64,000 nt of DNA from Crocinitomicaceae bacterium (GCA_024643365.1 JAHENC010000019.1:62001-126000); one strand, 5' to 3'. Positions 7,174 to 16,297 are shown, counted from the stretch's first letter. Notes: generated by a model from the sequence alone, not told the origin. Translations and numbers: made by a program.

Positions 7174-8451
7174 ATGTTGCAAGAATTAAGGAATGAAATA
7201 GAAAAGACCTTTAATCGAAAAATTACTGATCGAGGTGTTTGTGAAGCTTTGGTTCAGGATATTTATCTAAAAACTGGCGCTCTATTATCTTACAATACAC
7301 TACGTAGGTTTTTTGGATTGGCGGAATTTAGAAAACCTAGAGAAAATACGTTGGATCAACTTGCTTTATATTGTGGATTTCGTTCATATAAAGATTTTTG
7401 TCAACGCTATACTGAAGTGGATATTTGGCCAACTTGGGAAGGTTTGTATGTAGGACTCTCTTCCGATAATCCAATAGAAATTATTGACCTTTTGAGACAT
7501 CGTCAAACCCATCATGATCACTTTACGATTTCCTTTACAATCGTCATACGGGAACTAATTAATCGGGGTGATTTGGATGGTCTTCAGCGCGTTTTTCGCG
7601 AGCCATTTTTTCAATTTGAGAAACTCCCTTACGATGAAGTAGCTCAAATGGGTGTGCTCATTGGCTTGCATTTTAGAAACTTTAGTAATCAAGTTCTAGA
7701 GGAACAATTACTACTTGAACCTAATTTTCGTGATCTTGTGTTTAAAGTATTTGTTGATTATTTACGCTTAAATCAGAAGTATGGAGAATGGGTGCAATTT
7801 CTTTTGAATCAAAAAGGTTTGGATATTGAAACATCCATTTTTATTACTTGTATTGAAATTTGGCGTTGCTTACTTTTAAAAGTAAAACCTGACCAGCAAT
7901 TCATTAAATCTCTTCCTGAGCTAGAGCTGAGTCAGCACCCAATTCTGTATGGACGTATTTTTGGAATGAAGATGGTTTGGACGAAAAATCAATCAATCAA
8001 GGAAAAACTCATTGTCCAATTAAAATCTCGTTTAGCAAATGAACCGCATTATGCAACTGAATTATTATACGAGCCATGTGTACAAGCACTTGTCCTACAG
8101 GATAACGAAATAAAAAAAATCATACAGGAACATGTTGATTTAATCAATGATATAAAATTTTGGTATCATTTTTCTCAAGTTTCCATTCACCGTATATTTC
8201 AAGTTTGCTTGTTAATAGAGGATCAACAATACCTGAAAGCAAAGAATATCTTAGATTATATCCCATATGGTCATATTCGGCATGGTTATAAAGAGATCAT
8301 TGAATTGTATGTGTCTTTCTTTAAATGGGAAATTTCAAAACAACTTGGTATGCTCGATTATTCTTTGGAAAAAGTATTTCATGAAAATCGTTCGAACCTC
8401 AACTACCCAATTTTCACCGAGGATTACTTTAAACATTATTTTAAAAAGTAG
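7174..8451 (+). CDS. Regulator-like protein with HTH-like N-terminus (paralogue B)
   Basis: 425 residues, collinear along its whole length with the 4494 product. Shared landmarks are VCExLxxDIYxKTG, SYNTxRRxxGL, TLDQLALYCGF, KDFCQRYTEVDIWPTWE, NFRDLVFKVFVDYLRLNQKYGEW and the C-terminus LNYPIFTEDYF. The N-terminal ~80 residues look DNA-binding; the rest is predicted helical. There are no membrane segments. The last codons are identical at DNA level over 31 bp to paralogue A. It is divergent from a lipoprotein gene. Function as a regulator is inference from the HTH-like motif and operator. Confidence 0.65.
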   Translation: MLQELRNEIEKTFNRKITDRGVCEALVQDIYLKTGALLSYNTLRRFFGLAEFRKPRENTLDQLALYCGFRSYKDFCQRYTEVDIWPTWEGLYVGLSSDNPIEIIDLLRHRQTHHDHFTISFTIVIRELINRGDLDGLQRVFREPFFQFEKLPYDEVAQMGVLIGLHFRNFSNQVLEEQLLLEPNFRDLVFKVFVDYLRLNQKYGEWVQFLLNQKGLDIETSIFITCIEIWRCLLLKVKPDQQFIKSLPELELSQHPILYGRIFGMKMVWTKNQSIKEKLIVQLKSRLANEPHYATELLYEPCVQALVLQDNEIKKIIQEHVDLINDIKFWYHFSQVSIHRIFQVCLLIEDQQYLKAKNILDYIPYGHIRHGYKEIIELYVSFFKWEISKQLGMLDYSLEKVFHENRSNLNYPIFTEDYFKHYFKK

Positions 8452-8480
8452 ATTCAAACCCTTTTCTCATGTTTAAAACA

Positions 8481-9029
8481 TCAATCACCTACATTTAGTA
8501 ATGAATCAGAATCATTTTGAACTTCTTTTTCGAAATAAGGAAAAGCAACTTCAAAGTTGTAATAATGAAAGGTTTTTTTAATGGCTCTGTAGCTGATCAA
8601 TACTCCAACACTCGCTATTGCTGCACCGAATCCCGCAACAACGAGAATGTCTCCAATTGACATGTAGGTTGTGGTACTTGCGATAACTCCGGTGGCTATT
8701 CCGATGAAGGTGACGAAATACCCAATTCGGCGATTCAATTTTATTAGTCCTTCCGTTGATGTGGATTTTTTAAAATGATAGGTTCGAATGGTATGAGAAT
8801 ACTCATAATGTTTCAGACTATCTAACGGAATGGCATAAGTGTAATGTTTAGCATCGTATGCGATTTTGCTGAAATACAAATCCTCACCGGAAATAAAAAA
8901 TGTTTTTCCTGTTTGTATTTCTGTTCCATCGTTGAGGATAAGAAGGCCTCTTAGTTTTGGTAAAATGCTGTCTTGTGCACGTGATAAAGAGCAACTAAGA
9001 ATGACGATTAAAACGGTTAGATATTTCAT
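8481..9029 (-). CDS. Exported protein with two C-terminal membrane segments
   Basis: 182 residues. The signal peptide is MKYLTVLIVILSCSLSRAQ. It is followed by a small beta-type region (RGLLILNDGTEIQTGKTFFI) and two hydrophobic segments near 105-150 (GYFVTFIGIATGVIASTTTY; ILVVAGFGAAIASVGVLISY). The C-terminus is acidic. The layout resembles the gene products at 15869 and 16298, which suggests a loose paralogous group; identity is low and I do not recognise the family. Confidence 0.6.
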   Translation of the reverse strand: MKYLTVLIVILSCSLSRAQDSILPKLRGLLILNDGTEIQTGKTFFISGEDLYFSKIAYDAKHYTYAIPLDSLKHYEYSHTIRTYHFKKSTSTEGLIKLNRRIGYFVTFIGIATGVIASTTTYMSIGDILVVAGFGAAIASVGVLISYRAIKKTFHYYNFEVAFPYFEKEVQNDSDSLLNVGD

Positions 9030-9121
9030 TAAATATTTTCCATCAAAAATATGGACAAATAAATTTTCGGTTCAATTGAATTCCACCAGGCTCGTTTTCT
9101 CCTTTGCGAATTTCACAACAA

Positions 9122-9658
9122 CTATCGTAACTTGAAAAACATACCTAAGTTCAAATTGACAGAGCGCTTTAATTGATAATCAACTAAGATGTTTTGATTG
9201 AAATTAACATCGCACATGAGTCCAAATGTCCTTGATAGCATAAGACGCGGTTGAACGCCCAATGAGAGATGCAACATGTCATCTCCTTTCAAGAGAAATG
9301 AATCAAAGAAAATCGGATTGCTTAAATGGGTAATTCCTAATCCACCATAGGCATACAAGTAATAGGGGTGGCGCTTTAGATGATGCATACGCAATAGGTC
9401 TCGACTGATCGCTGCGGACATACGAAAAGAACTGGAATTTGAATATGAATTCAAGTGAAGTTCACCAAAAACGGACCATTTGTCCAGTGATTTAACGAGC
9501 CCAAATTGAATATCTGACGCATGTTCATTCATTCCACGCGCAACGCCAACACTACTATAAATGCCCCAAGATTTTTCCCCCATAGCAATAGGTTGCGCCT
9601 TGCTGTTTAATGTTAGAAACACCAGCATAAAATGAAGAAAATAATACCTTAACACCAC
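9122..9658 (-). CDS. Small outer-membrane beta-barrel-like protein
   Basis: 178 residues, starting at GTG (9658), with a second GTG next to it; an ATG at 9628 would truncate the signal peptide. The signal peptide ends LNSKAQ. The mature part alternates hydrophobic and polar residues in strand-length stretches (GIYSSVGVARGM, IQFGLVKSLDKWSVFGELHL, YYLYAYGGLGITHL, LHLSLGVQPRLMLSRTFGLM), ending in LNLGMFFKLR. An aromatic or hydrophobic C-terminal strand fits an outer-membrane barrel. Function unknown. Confidence 0.6.
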   Translation of the reverse strand: MVLRYYFLHFMLVFLTLNSKAQPIAMGEKSWGIYSSVGVARGMNEHASDIQFGLVKSLDKWSVFGELHLNSYSNSSSFRMSAAISRDLLRMHHLKRHPYYLYAYGGLGITHLSNPIFFDSFLLKGDDMLHLSLGVQPRLMLSRTFGLMCDVNFNQNILVDYQLKRSVNLNLGMFFKLR

Positions 9659-9707
9659 AAAGTAAACTTAGCGAAATAGATTTAAATTCTCAACTGTTCA
9701 GGCGTAT

Positions 9708-12335
9708 TTATTTCAGGTTATATGTGAATGGTACTAGTATGCGAATGTCTTTGGATGAGGTTCCGATTTGTAATTGGTAATCGCCTGGAGTCATTCCAAA
9801 GATAGAAAAGTCTTCGTTTAATGGCATCTTCCATTCAATGTTCTTTTCCTCGTTTTGACCTAAGAACACTTTTTCGAAGTGAATCAATTCCTGCACCGGT
9901 CGACATTCGGTCGTGTAAAGACTTTTTAAATAACATTGAATAACTTCTGCACCGGATGTTTGTCCAGTATTGCTTAAGGTAAAGTTGAGTTTCAGCGTGT
10001 CTCGTTCCTGATACTTTCTTTCCGCTGTTTCGCTTTTTGCTTCGAAGGAAAAGCTAGTGTAACTTAAGCCAAATCCAAATGGAAATAAGGGTTCTCCACT
10101 AAGGTTTCTGTAATCATCGCCTCTTCCTGTGGGCAAATGATTGTACACAAGTGGTAACTGTGATTCTGAAATTGGAAAAGTTATCGGAAGTTTTCCGGAT
10201 GGATTCACCGTTCCTTTGAGGATATTTGCCACTGCTGTGCCGCCGGCTTCTCCCGGATACCAAACAGCGAGAATACCCTCCACTTCTTCCATCCATGAGG
10301 CCATGTTGATGGCACTTCCACCAACCAAAACAACGATCGTTTTCTTTCCGTTTTTTGCAACGGTGTGAATCAACTGTTCTTGCGATTCTGACAAACGAAG
10401 GGACGCTCTATCGTTGAATTCTCCTTCTTCGATACCGACGACAACGATGTTTGCTGTAGCAGATTTTGATCTTTTTTCGATGCGGGTGATTTGGGCTTTT
10501 CTCTCGCGTTCATCTACGTGTTTCGTTATGAATTTGATTCGTCCATTTCCTTGGCTTTCCTTGAATTCAATTCGGATTGCGTATGTCAAATCTTTTTTAA
10601 ATGAATAGTCGATCAAATCTTGGTGAAAGGATTGTTTTTCCCAACGATCAATCACTAATTCATTGTTGATGTAGAGTCGATATCCATCGTTTCCTTCGAG
10701 TCCAATGGTCAAATCCTCGCCCTTTTTTGCTTTGAATGTTCCGGTCCATCGCACGCTAAAGAAATGTGGGTTTATGGAAGTATGCGCACCATAAAGCGTC
10801 CAGTGAAAGTCTATTTGCTCGTCTATTCGTGTGAATATTGGGAGACCTTCCAGTTTTGTGTTGTTAAAGTAGTCACCGTGAAATCCAAGATTGCCATTCG
10901 TAGTAAAATAACGACTAGGAACAACTTGAATATTGGTATCCTTCAATGTGGCTCCTTGTTCATAGAAAATTTCAGTCTTGGGAAAGGCAGCTTTGATTCC
11001 ATCTAAAATTGAAACGACTTGAAATCCTGGTCCACTATAGCCTCCCAAACGTCCAAGAATGGCATCTTCACCGTATACAGCGATGGACTCAATCCTTGGA
11101 TTTAAAGGCAGGGTTAAGTCCACGTTTTTCATCAAAACAATTGATTCTTCTGCTACTTTTTGTGCTAAATGATGTCCAGCTGTCAAAAGAGAATCCATAT
11201 TCATGGTTCCCTGTGCATAGGGTTGTTCAAATAAGCCCAAGTCAAATTTTGCCGTTAAAACGCGTGAAACGGCATCATTGATTCGGAGTGTATCCATTCC
11301 CTTCGGGGGAAATGTTGGAAAGAACAATGGGAAATGGGCAATGTCTGTTTGGAAAATGACGTCTAGTCCCGCATTGATGGCATGAACGCCACTTTCAACA
11401 TAACTCGCTGCAGTCCGATGCAGAACTAATTCTCCACCAACTGCATTTGCATCCGAAATAACAAAGCCCTTGAATTTCCATTCCTTTTTCAGTTTATCCG
11501 TCAAAAGCCATTGGTTGGATGAGCACGCTTGTCCATTCAATGAATTGTAGGCGGTCATTATGGATCTACTTCCAGCGTCTTTGATTGCGCGTTCAAAGGG
11601 GATCAAATGTGTGCGTTCTAAGTACCATGGACTGAGTTTTATGGGATAGCTATCGCGACCTCCGTCACCAACATTCGCAATAAAGTGTTTTGGTGTCGTG
11701 ATAATTCCATTTTCTTCGAAGGCACGCATGAAAGCCACGCCCATTTGTGTACTTAAGTAAGGGTCTTCGCCATACGTTTCTTCTGTTCGACCCCAGCGCA
11801 CATCTGTTGCTAAATTGATCACAGGAGAAAGGATTTGTCGAATGCCTCGTTGACTCGTTTCATAAGCAATGTGTAATGCTGCTTGACGAATCAGTTCCGT
11901 ATCCCATGTGGCAGCGCAGGCAATGGCTTGGGGAAAGGCTGTTGCACCATTTCGGACAAGTCCGTGCAATGCTTCGTCAAAGGGCAGTATGGGAATGCCT
12001 AGCCTCGTTTCTTCGACACAGTATTTCTGGATGGTATTGAGGCGGTCCATTTGAACTTTCGCTGGTTGACTCGTTTGATACGATAGGCCTTGTCCACCAA
12101 TATCTCCGGCGGATTGCGCGCTTACTTGTAGACCAAAAATTCCGTGGGAGAGTTGACCGTGCAGTAAATTGGTGTCACCAGGGACCATGAAAAGTTGGTA
12201 ACATTTTTCCTCCCAAGTCATTCGGGACATTAGGTCTTGTACGCGAAGCGCTGTTCCTTGGCTTGGATCTTTATAGATTTGAGCGGAGCATGTCCAGGTG
12301 TAAATAAGGAAAGGGAGAATTAAACGTAATTTCAT
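9708..12335 (-). CDS. Glycoside hydrolase family 3 beta-glucosidase with PA14 domain
   Basis: 875 residues from the ATG at 12335 (a TTG three codons earlier is less likely). The signal peptide ends TCSAQ. The GH3 N-terminal barrel covers about 30-350, with KHF (216-218) and the nucleophile Asp295 in GFVISDANAV. The GH3 C-terminal domain is interrupted at about 470-620 by a PA14 domain (VRWTGTFKAKKGEDLTIG and GNDGYRLYINNELVIDRW), as in glycan-binding GH3 enzymes. It resumes with VVGIEEGEFNDRASLRLS and ends in an Fn3-like domain. It should release terminal beta-linked sugars in the periplasm or outside. Confidence 0.93.
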   Translation of the reverse strand: MKLRLILPFLIYTWTCSAQIYKDPSQGTALRVQDLMSRMTWEEKCYQLFMVPGDTNLLHGQLSHGIFGLQVSAQSAGDIGGQGLSYQTSQPAKVQMDRLNTIQKYCVEETRLGIPILPFDEALHGLVRNGATAFPQAIACAATWDTELIRQAALHIAYETSQRGIRQILSPVINLATDVRWGRTEETYGEDPYLSTQMGVAFMRAFEENGIITTPKHFIANVGDGGRDSYPIKLSPWYLERTHLIPFERAIKDAGSRSIMTAYNSLNGQACSSNQWLLTDKLKKEWKFKGFVISDANAVGGELVLHRTAASYVESGVHAINAGLDVIFQTDIAHFPLFFPTFPPKGMDTLRINDAVSRVLTAKFDLGLFEQPYAQGTMNMDSLLTAGHHLAQKVAEESIVLMKNVDLTLPLNPRIESIAVYGEDAILGRLGGYSGPGFQVVSILDGIKAAFPKTEIFYEQGATLKDTNIQVVPSRYFTTNGNLGFHGDYFNNTKLEGLPIFTRIDEQIDFHWTLYGAHTSINPHFFSVRWTGTFKAKKGEDLTIGLEGNDGYRLYINNELVIDRWEKQSFHQDLIDYSFKKDLTYAIRIEFKESQGNGRIKFITKHVDERERKAQITRIEKRSKSATANIVVVGIEEGEFNDRASLRLSESQEQLIHTVAKNGKKTIVVLVGGSAINMASWMEEVEGILAVWYPGEAGGTAVANILKGTVNPSGKLPITFPISESQLPLVYNHLPTGRGDDYRNLSGEPLFPFGFGLSYTSFSFEAKSETAERKYQERDTLKLNFTLSNTGQTSGAEVIQCYLKSLYTTECRPVQELIHFEKVFLGQNEEKNIEWKMPLNEDFSIFGMTPGDYQLQIGTSSKDIRILVPFTYNLK

Positions 12336-12341
12336 GTGATT

Positions 12342-12349
12342 CAAAGATA
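12342..12349 (-). promoter_or_regulatory. -7 box of the GH3 gene
   Basis: On the minus strand TATCTTTG matches TAnnTTTG exactly, 6 nt before the ATG at 12335. No TTG is seen 17-23 bp upstream, so only half of the promoter is supported. The leader would be only about 3 nt. Confidence 0.4.
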
Positions 12350-12376
12350 GGGAATTCCTAATTGGAAGAAAAACTC

Positions 12377-13237
12377 CTAGCGGATCGTTAATTTCTCCAA
12401 TGCTTTGCGGTCACCATTGAAATCATCTCCGTCCACCTTTCCTTCGATTCCTTTCACATATATTTCCTCTGTATATTGATGGAAAGTCCAAGGGACATCG
12501 GCCACACGGTGACGACCAGAATAAGCGGCAATCCAGAAGTGGTAAGGTTTGAAATCCTTGGTGTTGAAATAACGCAGGAAAAAATCTCGGTTCGTATAAA
12601 TGATCGGTTTAACACCGTAATGTTTCTCTGCTAATGCTAGCCAATTTTTTACTCCACGCAGCAAATTCTCACGTCCAAACCAACTGTTTTCTTCCATGTC
12701 CAATACGGGAGGTAGATCTCCTTTACGCAAATAAACGTGACTCTTGAAAAAGTTAAACTGATTGGTCGAATTTTGACTCGGACGGTAATAATGGTAAACA
12801 CCTCTCAGGAATGTTTTTCCACGACTTTCTTCCCAATTCCGGTGAAATTCACGGTCCAAAATTCGAGTTCCATTCGTCGCTCGGATGAAAATGAATTGAA
12901 TCGGGTGTTTGGAAGCCGCTACAGAATCCCATTCGATGTATCCTTGGTGATGAGAGATATCCAGACCGAAGGTACGAATGCCATTTTCTTGAAATGAAGA
13001 TTTCTCCGTGTTTTCGTAAGTAGATACGTTCTCAAACAAACGAATTTTTCGAACCGGAGTGATTTTCACAATACGAAATGCCAAAGGAATAAATCCAATG
13101 ATCGCCAAAAGTGTAAGCCATTTCTTTGTACCCTTTTTTTGAAGGAAAAACAAGGTGATTAATACAGCGAATACAGCAACAATTCCCGCAATAATGCGCA
13201 GTGGATGCAGGTGTATGTAGGCAATGATTTCTTGCAC
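12377..13237 (-). CDS. Membrane-anchored GH25 lysozyme-like muramidase
   Basis: 286 residues, starting at GTG because no ATG occurs anywhere in the frame. Two hydrophobic segments (IIAGIVAVFAVLITLFFL and WLTLLAIIGFIPLAF) precede the GH25 domain at about 88-280. The domain shows the family strands FGLDISHHQG, FIFIRATNGT, GVYHYYRP, the catalytic-region LPPVLDMEE, IIYTNRDFF, FWIAAYSG and WTFHQYTE. GH25 enzymes cleave the MurNAc-GlcNAc bond of peptidoglycan. The anchor suggests action in the periplasm during cell-wall turnover (inference). Confidence 0.9.
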   Translation of the reverse strand: MQEIIAYIHLHPLRIIAGIVAVFAVLITLFFLQKKGTKKWLTLLAIIGFIPLAFRIVKITPVRKIRLFENVSTYENTEKSSFQENGIRTFGLDISHHQGYIEWDSVAASKHPIQFIFIRATNGTRILDREFHRNWEESRGKTFLRGVYHYYRPSQNSTNQFNFFKSHVYLRKGDLPPVLDMEENSWFGRENLLRGVKNWLALAEKHYGVKPIIYTNRDFFLRYFNTKDFKPYHFWIAAYSGRHRVADVPWTFHQYTEEIYVKGIEGKVDGDDFNGDRKALEKLTIR

Positions 13238-13314
13238 AAAATGTCGGGTTAGCTATTTTGAAGCATCAATATTAGTAATTAAATTCCCAATAGAGAAATT
13301 ACGCCTTTTAATGA

Positions 13315-13374
13315 GTGAACGGTGAACAGTGCTCAGTGAACAGCCCGCCACGGCGGATCAGTGAACCGTGCTCA
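13315..13374. repeat. Degenerate 7-bp repeat cluster (GTGAACA/GTGCTCA)
   Basis: Seven-base units GTGAACG, GTGAACA, GTGCTCA, GTGAACA, then a GC-rich palindrome CCGCC-AC-GGCGG, then GTGAACC and GTGCTCA. The reverse complement of 13309-13340 matches the repeat array near 31213 at 28 of 29 aligned bases, so the same repeat family is present in opposite orientation about 18 kb away. Confidence 0.7.
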
Positions 13375-13392
13375 GTTAAAACCCAGGAAACA

Positions 13393-13456
13393 ATTAGCAC
13401 ATTAGCAAACTAGCACATTAGCACATTAGCACATTAAATCATTAGCACATTATCAC
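13393..13456. repeat. 8-bp tandem repeat (ATTAGCAC)n
   Basis: Eight consecutive 8-bp units: ATTAGCAC four times exactly, others with one to four changes (ATTAGCAA, ACTAGCAC, ATTAAATC, ATTATCAC). The last unit overlaps the stop codon (13453-13455) of the neighbouring T9SS gene. Confidence 0.8.
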
Positions 13457-15591
13457 TCCTTCACCACGCGAATCACCTCGCCACCTTCAGCATCAATAGC
13501 AATAAAGTAGGTTCCACTAGAAAGATCAACAAGGGACAGTTTTGTTAGCGCATCGTTCAATGAAATACGTGCTATTACTTTCCCTGAGATGTCCGTAAGT
13601 TTAGCTGTTTGTTGAACCCACTCATTTGGCACAAGGATAAATAGTTCGCCGTTCGTTGGATTCGGGTAAACGTTCATGGACGGACGGTATCCATCAGCGA
13701 GTCCCGTGTATTCCATTGTCAAAATTAGCGTGATCGTACTGTCACAACCTTGAGCATTCGTCAAAACTTGTGTGTAAGTCCCAGAAGTTGTGTAGGTATT
13801 TCCATTCAATGTGTAGGTGTCTAGTGCCGTAGTCGTGATCGTACTTTGACTCGGGTTATTTACGGTGATGGACATCGTATCGGTATTGCTACATCCTTCA
13901 CCACTAAATCCAGTCACGCTGAGTGTAATACTTTGTGTTGGGAAGATCGTCGCGCCATTTTGTTCGCCATTGCTCCATTGATATGTTGCACCACCGTTAG
14001 CAGCCAAGACCACTGAACCACCTTGACAAATCACTTGATCATTACCAGCGGAAATATCCGGCAAGTTTCCAACACTCACATTCAAGGTATCTGTTCCATA
14101 ACAACCATCGTTGCTCATTCCTGTTACGACATAGGTTCCATTTCCAGTTGGGATAAAAGGAACACCGTCTTGAACACCATTATTCCATTGTAAATTGAAA
14201 CCACCGATTCCCGTTAAAACCACCGCTTGACCTGAACAAGTTGAAACATCATTTCCGGCATTAATATTCGGAACGGGATTCGCAATTACTTCTACTGTGT
14301 CTTGGTTCGCACATCCCGCAGGACTAAAGCCGGTAACGATATAGGAAGCGCTATTGAAAGCAGTGAATGGAACAGCATTTGAAACGCCATTCGTCCATTG
14401 GTAGTTTTGTCCGCCAGTTGCATTCAAAGTCACAAGTCCACCCGCACAAAGTACAGTGTCATTCCCTGCATTGATTTGCGGCAAAGGCAAGACGGTAATC
14501 TGCAAGGTGTCAGTATCCGTACAAGAGCCATTCACACCCGTCGCGATGTAGGTTCCACTTTGGTTGACCACAAATGCTTGATTATTATTGACAGAATTAT
14601 TCCACGTATAAGATTGCGCACCAGATGCAGAAAGCGTCACAGAGTCTCCTGGACAAACAGACAAATCTTGTCCGGCATTGATACTTAATTGTCCTAAAGT
14701 GACATTGGTTTCATCCCATTGAGAACAACCATTGGCATTGAATCCAGTCACCAAGTAAGTTGCGTTGGCAGTAGGAGTGAAGGGAACACCGTTCGATACA
14801 TTTTGGTTCCAGAAATAATTTACGGCACCCGTTCCACTCAAGGTGATCGCTTGATTGTTACAGTTACTGATGTCTGGTCCAGCACTGACTCCCGTTAAGG
14901 AGTTAGAACTGTTGTATAAATCATTGATTTCACAAGGAGTTAAGGCTCTGTCCCAGATCCCGACATCATCCATTTTACCGTTGTAATAGTTTCCTCCAAC
15001 ACCACGACCAACATAAAGAGGCATATTGGCACTCGTCACGTTCGTATGTGTAAAGGTAGCCGTTGCCACGGGAACGTTATCCTTGTAAAGTGTCATCGCC
15101 CCTGCATTATATACACAAACGATGTGCGTCCAAACGTTTGTTGTTGACGTTGTTTGTGCCCAAAACCAAGATGATTGTTGCTTGTTCGTTCCGTATTGTG
15201 AATTTGTTGCTCCCGCTTGAAAAAGCCATATGAAGTTTCCAGCAGCATTTGTTGCATTCATAATAAGTACGCCATTAACGGATGTCACATTGCGATTATA
15301 CCAGAAAGAATAAGTGAAACTTGAGGCTGGATTAAATGTGAAGTTCGGTGTATTATTGATTAAGTTTTGATTTACACCATTAAAAGAGTATGCCGCATTT
15401 GCTGTACCAAATCGGTCCGTAGTCAACACCGCTCCATTATTGGTGAGGTTAGCAGCATTTGCACTGACATCATTTGGATTTCCGTTAAAAGGATAGTAAC
15501 CCAAAAGTCCATATTGTGGAACATAACTCGGAACTTGAGCAATCAGTCCAAAACTGAATACAAGGGCAAAGTAAAGGATGAATTGTTTCAT
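13453..15591 (-). CDS. Secreted LamG-domain protein with T9SS type A sorting domain
   Basis: 712 residues from the ATG at 15591, where the signal peptide MKQFILYFALVFSFGLIAQ starts. A LamG/concanavalin-like domain lies at about 30-240 (LLGYYPFNGNPND, YSFWYNRNVTS, MDDVGIWDRALTPCEINDLY). About six Ig-like modules follow with a recurring pattern of INAGxDxxxCxGxxVxLxAxGGxxYxWxNG. It ends with a T9SS type A sorting domain (NVYPNPTNGELFI, DISGKVI, SSGTYFI, VVKE). It is presumably an adhesin or matrix protein on the cell surface. The cysteine-paired modules are internally repeated. Confidence 0.88.
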   Translation of the reverse strand: MKQFILYFALVFSFGLIAQVPSYVPQYGLLGYYPFNGNPNDVSANAANLTNNGAVLTTDRFGTANAAYSFNGVNQNLINNTPNFTFNPASSFTYSFWYNRNVTSVNGVLIMNATNAAGNFIWLFQAGATNSQYGTNKQQSSWFWAQTTSTTNVWTHIVCVYNAGAMTLYKDNVPVATATFTHTNVTSANMPLYVGRGVGGNYYNGKMDDVGIWDRALTPCEINDLYNSSNSLTGVSAGPDISNCNNQAITLSGTGAVNYFWNQNVSNGVPFTPTANATYLVTGFNANGCSQWDETNVTLGQLSINAGQDLSVCPGDSVTLSASGAQSYTWNNSVNNNQAFVVNQSGTYIATGVNGSCTDTDTLQITVLPLPQINAGNDTVLCAGGLVTLNATGGQNYQWTNGVSNAVPFTAFNSASYIVTGFSPAGCANQDTVEVIANPVPNINAGNDVSTCSGQAVVLTGIGGFNLQWNNGVQDGVPFIPTGNGTYVVTGMSNDGCYGTDTLNVSVGNLPDISAGNDQVICQGGSVVLAANGGATYQWSNGEQNGATIFPTQSITLSVTGFSGEGCSNTDTMSITVNNPSQSTITTTALDTYTLNGNTYTTSGTYTQVLTNAQGCDSTITLILTMEYTGLADGYRPSMNVYPNPTNGELFILVPNEWVQQTAKLTDISGKVIARISLNDALTKLSLVDLSSGTYFIAIDAEGGEVIRVVKE

Positions 15592-15752
15592 GATAGATAT
15601 TTTTACTAAAATAAGGAATGTTTTTTTATTTGATGTATACCGTGAACCTTGCTCAATGAACATTACCTAGTTCAATGTGAACGGTATGGTATTTAGCTCT
15701 TTTGACTTGCGGAATTCGCAAATGACTTTAGGGTTAGTGGTGAAATTCAGTT

Positions 15753-15782
15753 TTGTTTTGGTGCGAAACGCAGGTAATTTTG
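15753..15782 (+). promoter_or_regulatory. Bacteroidota-type promoter upstream of 15869
   Basis: TTG (15753-15755), 19 bp, TAATTTTG (15775-15782) is a full consensus match. It predicts a transcript starting near 15786, reading the two small exported-protein genes. The stretch between 15592 and 15752 holds no gene; it includes a degenerate GTGAAC-type repeat and an ATACCGT/ACGGTAT inverted repeat (15637-15687). Confidence 0.55.
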
Positions 15783-15868
15783 AATCATAATGAATAACGG
15801 TTTAAGGTGGATTTTAGAGTTGTTGGAGCATTTCCATGAGATTCAATCCATATCGGAAAAAACTTTTA

Positions 15869-16279
15869 ATGATGAAAAAAATACTATTCTTTTTATTCCT
15901 TGCGATGAGCTATGCGTCACACAGTCAAGAGTTAAATGCGGATAAAACTCCAAGAGGACCTTTCGTTCAATTGAAAAATGGCATGCAATATGAGGTATTG
16001 AGACCAGTGGTTATTTGTGAAAAAACCTGTTATTACACGGATCGTTATAGTAAGAATTGCTATTCCGTTCCTTTGGATAGCGTGGATGGATTTGGTACAA
16101 GAAGCGATGTACGATATATGACAAAGCAAGAATTTAAACGAATTGGAAGAAAACCGGTGAAGGGGTATTTCTTTGGGGCGCTCATGATATATCCAACAGG
16201 ACTTGGGATTTTCATTTTCTCTGATATTACGAAAAGACGACACATTCGAAATTTATACAGATACAGCATCCACCGTTAA
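15869..16279 (+). CDS. Small exported protein, unknown
   Basis: 136 residues from ATG 15869 (a second ATG follows at once; a more upstream ATG at 15836 would put a basic leader before the signal peptide). The signal peptide MMKKILFFLFLAMSYASHSQ is clear. A soluble part follows with a Cys-rich stretch (VVICEKTCYYTDRYSKNCYS), then one hydrophobic segment (GYFFGALMIYPTGLGIFIF) and a basic tail. It is 18 bp upstream of the gene at 16298 and likely cotranscribed. The family is not recognised. Confidence 0.6.
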   Translation: MMKKILFFLFLAMSYASHSQELNADKTPRGPFVQLKNGMQYEVLRPVVICEKTCYYTDRYSKNCYSVPLDSVDGFGTRSDVRYMTKQEFKRIGRKPVKGYFFGALMIYPTGLGIFIFSDITKRRHIRNLYRYSIHR

Positions 16280-16297
16280 CCTAAAAATCTTGAAACC

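Noticed and set aside
12336-12344. TTG start of the GH3 gene
   Set aside because: The ATG at 12335 is three codons later and gives a normal signal peptide; the TTG lies inside the -7 box region.
15637-15687. Terminator hairpin ATACCGT/ACGGTAT
   Set aside because: Only 7 bp arms with a loop of over 30 nt; no T-run.
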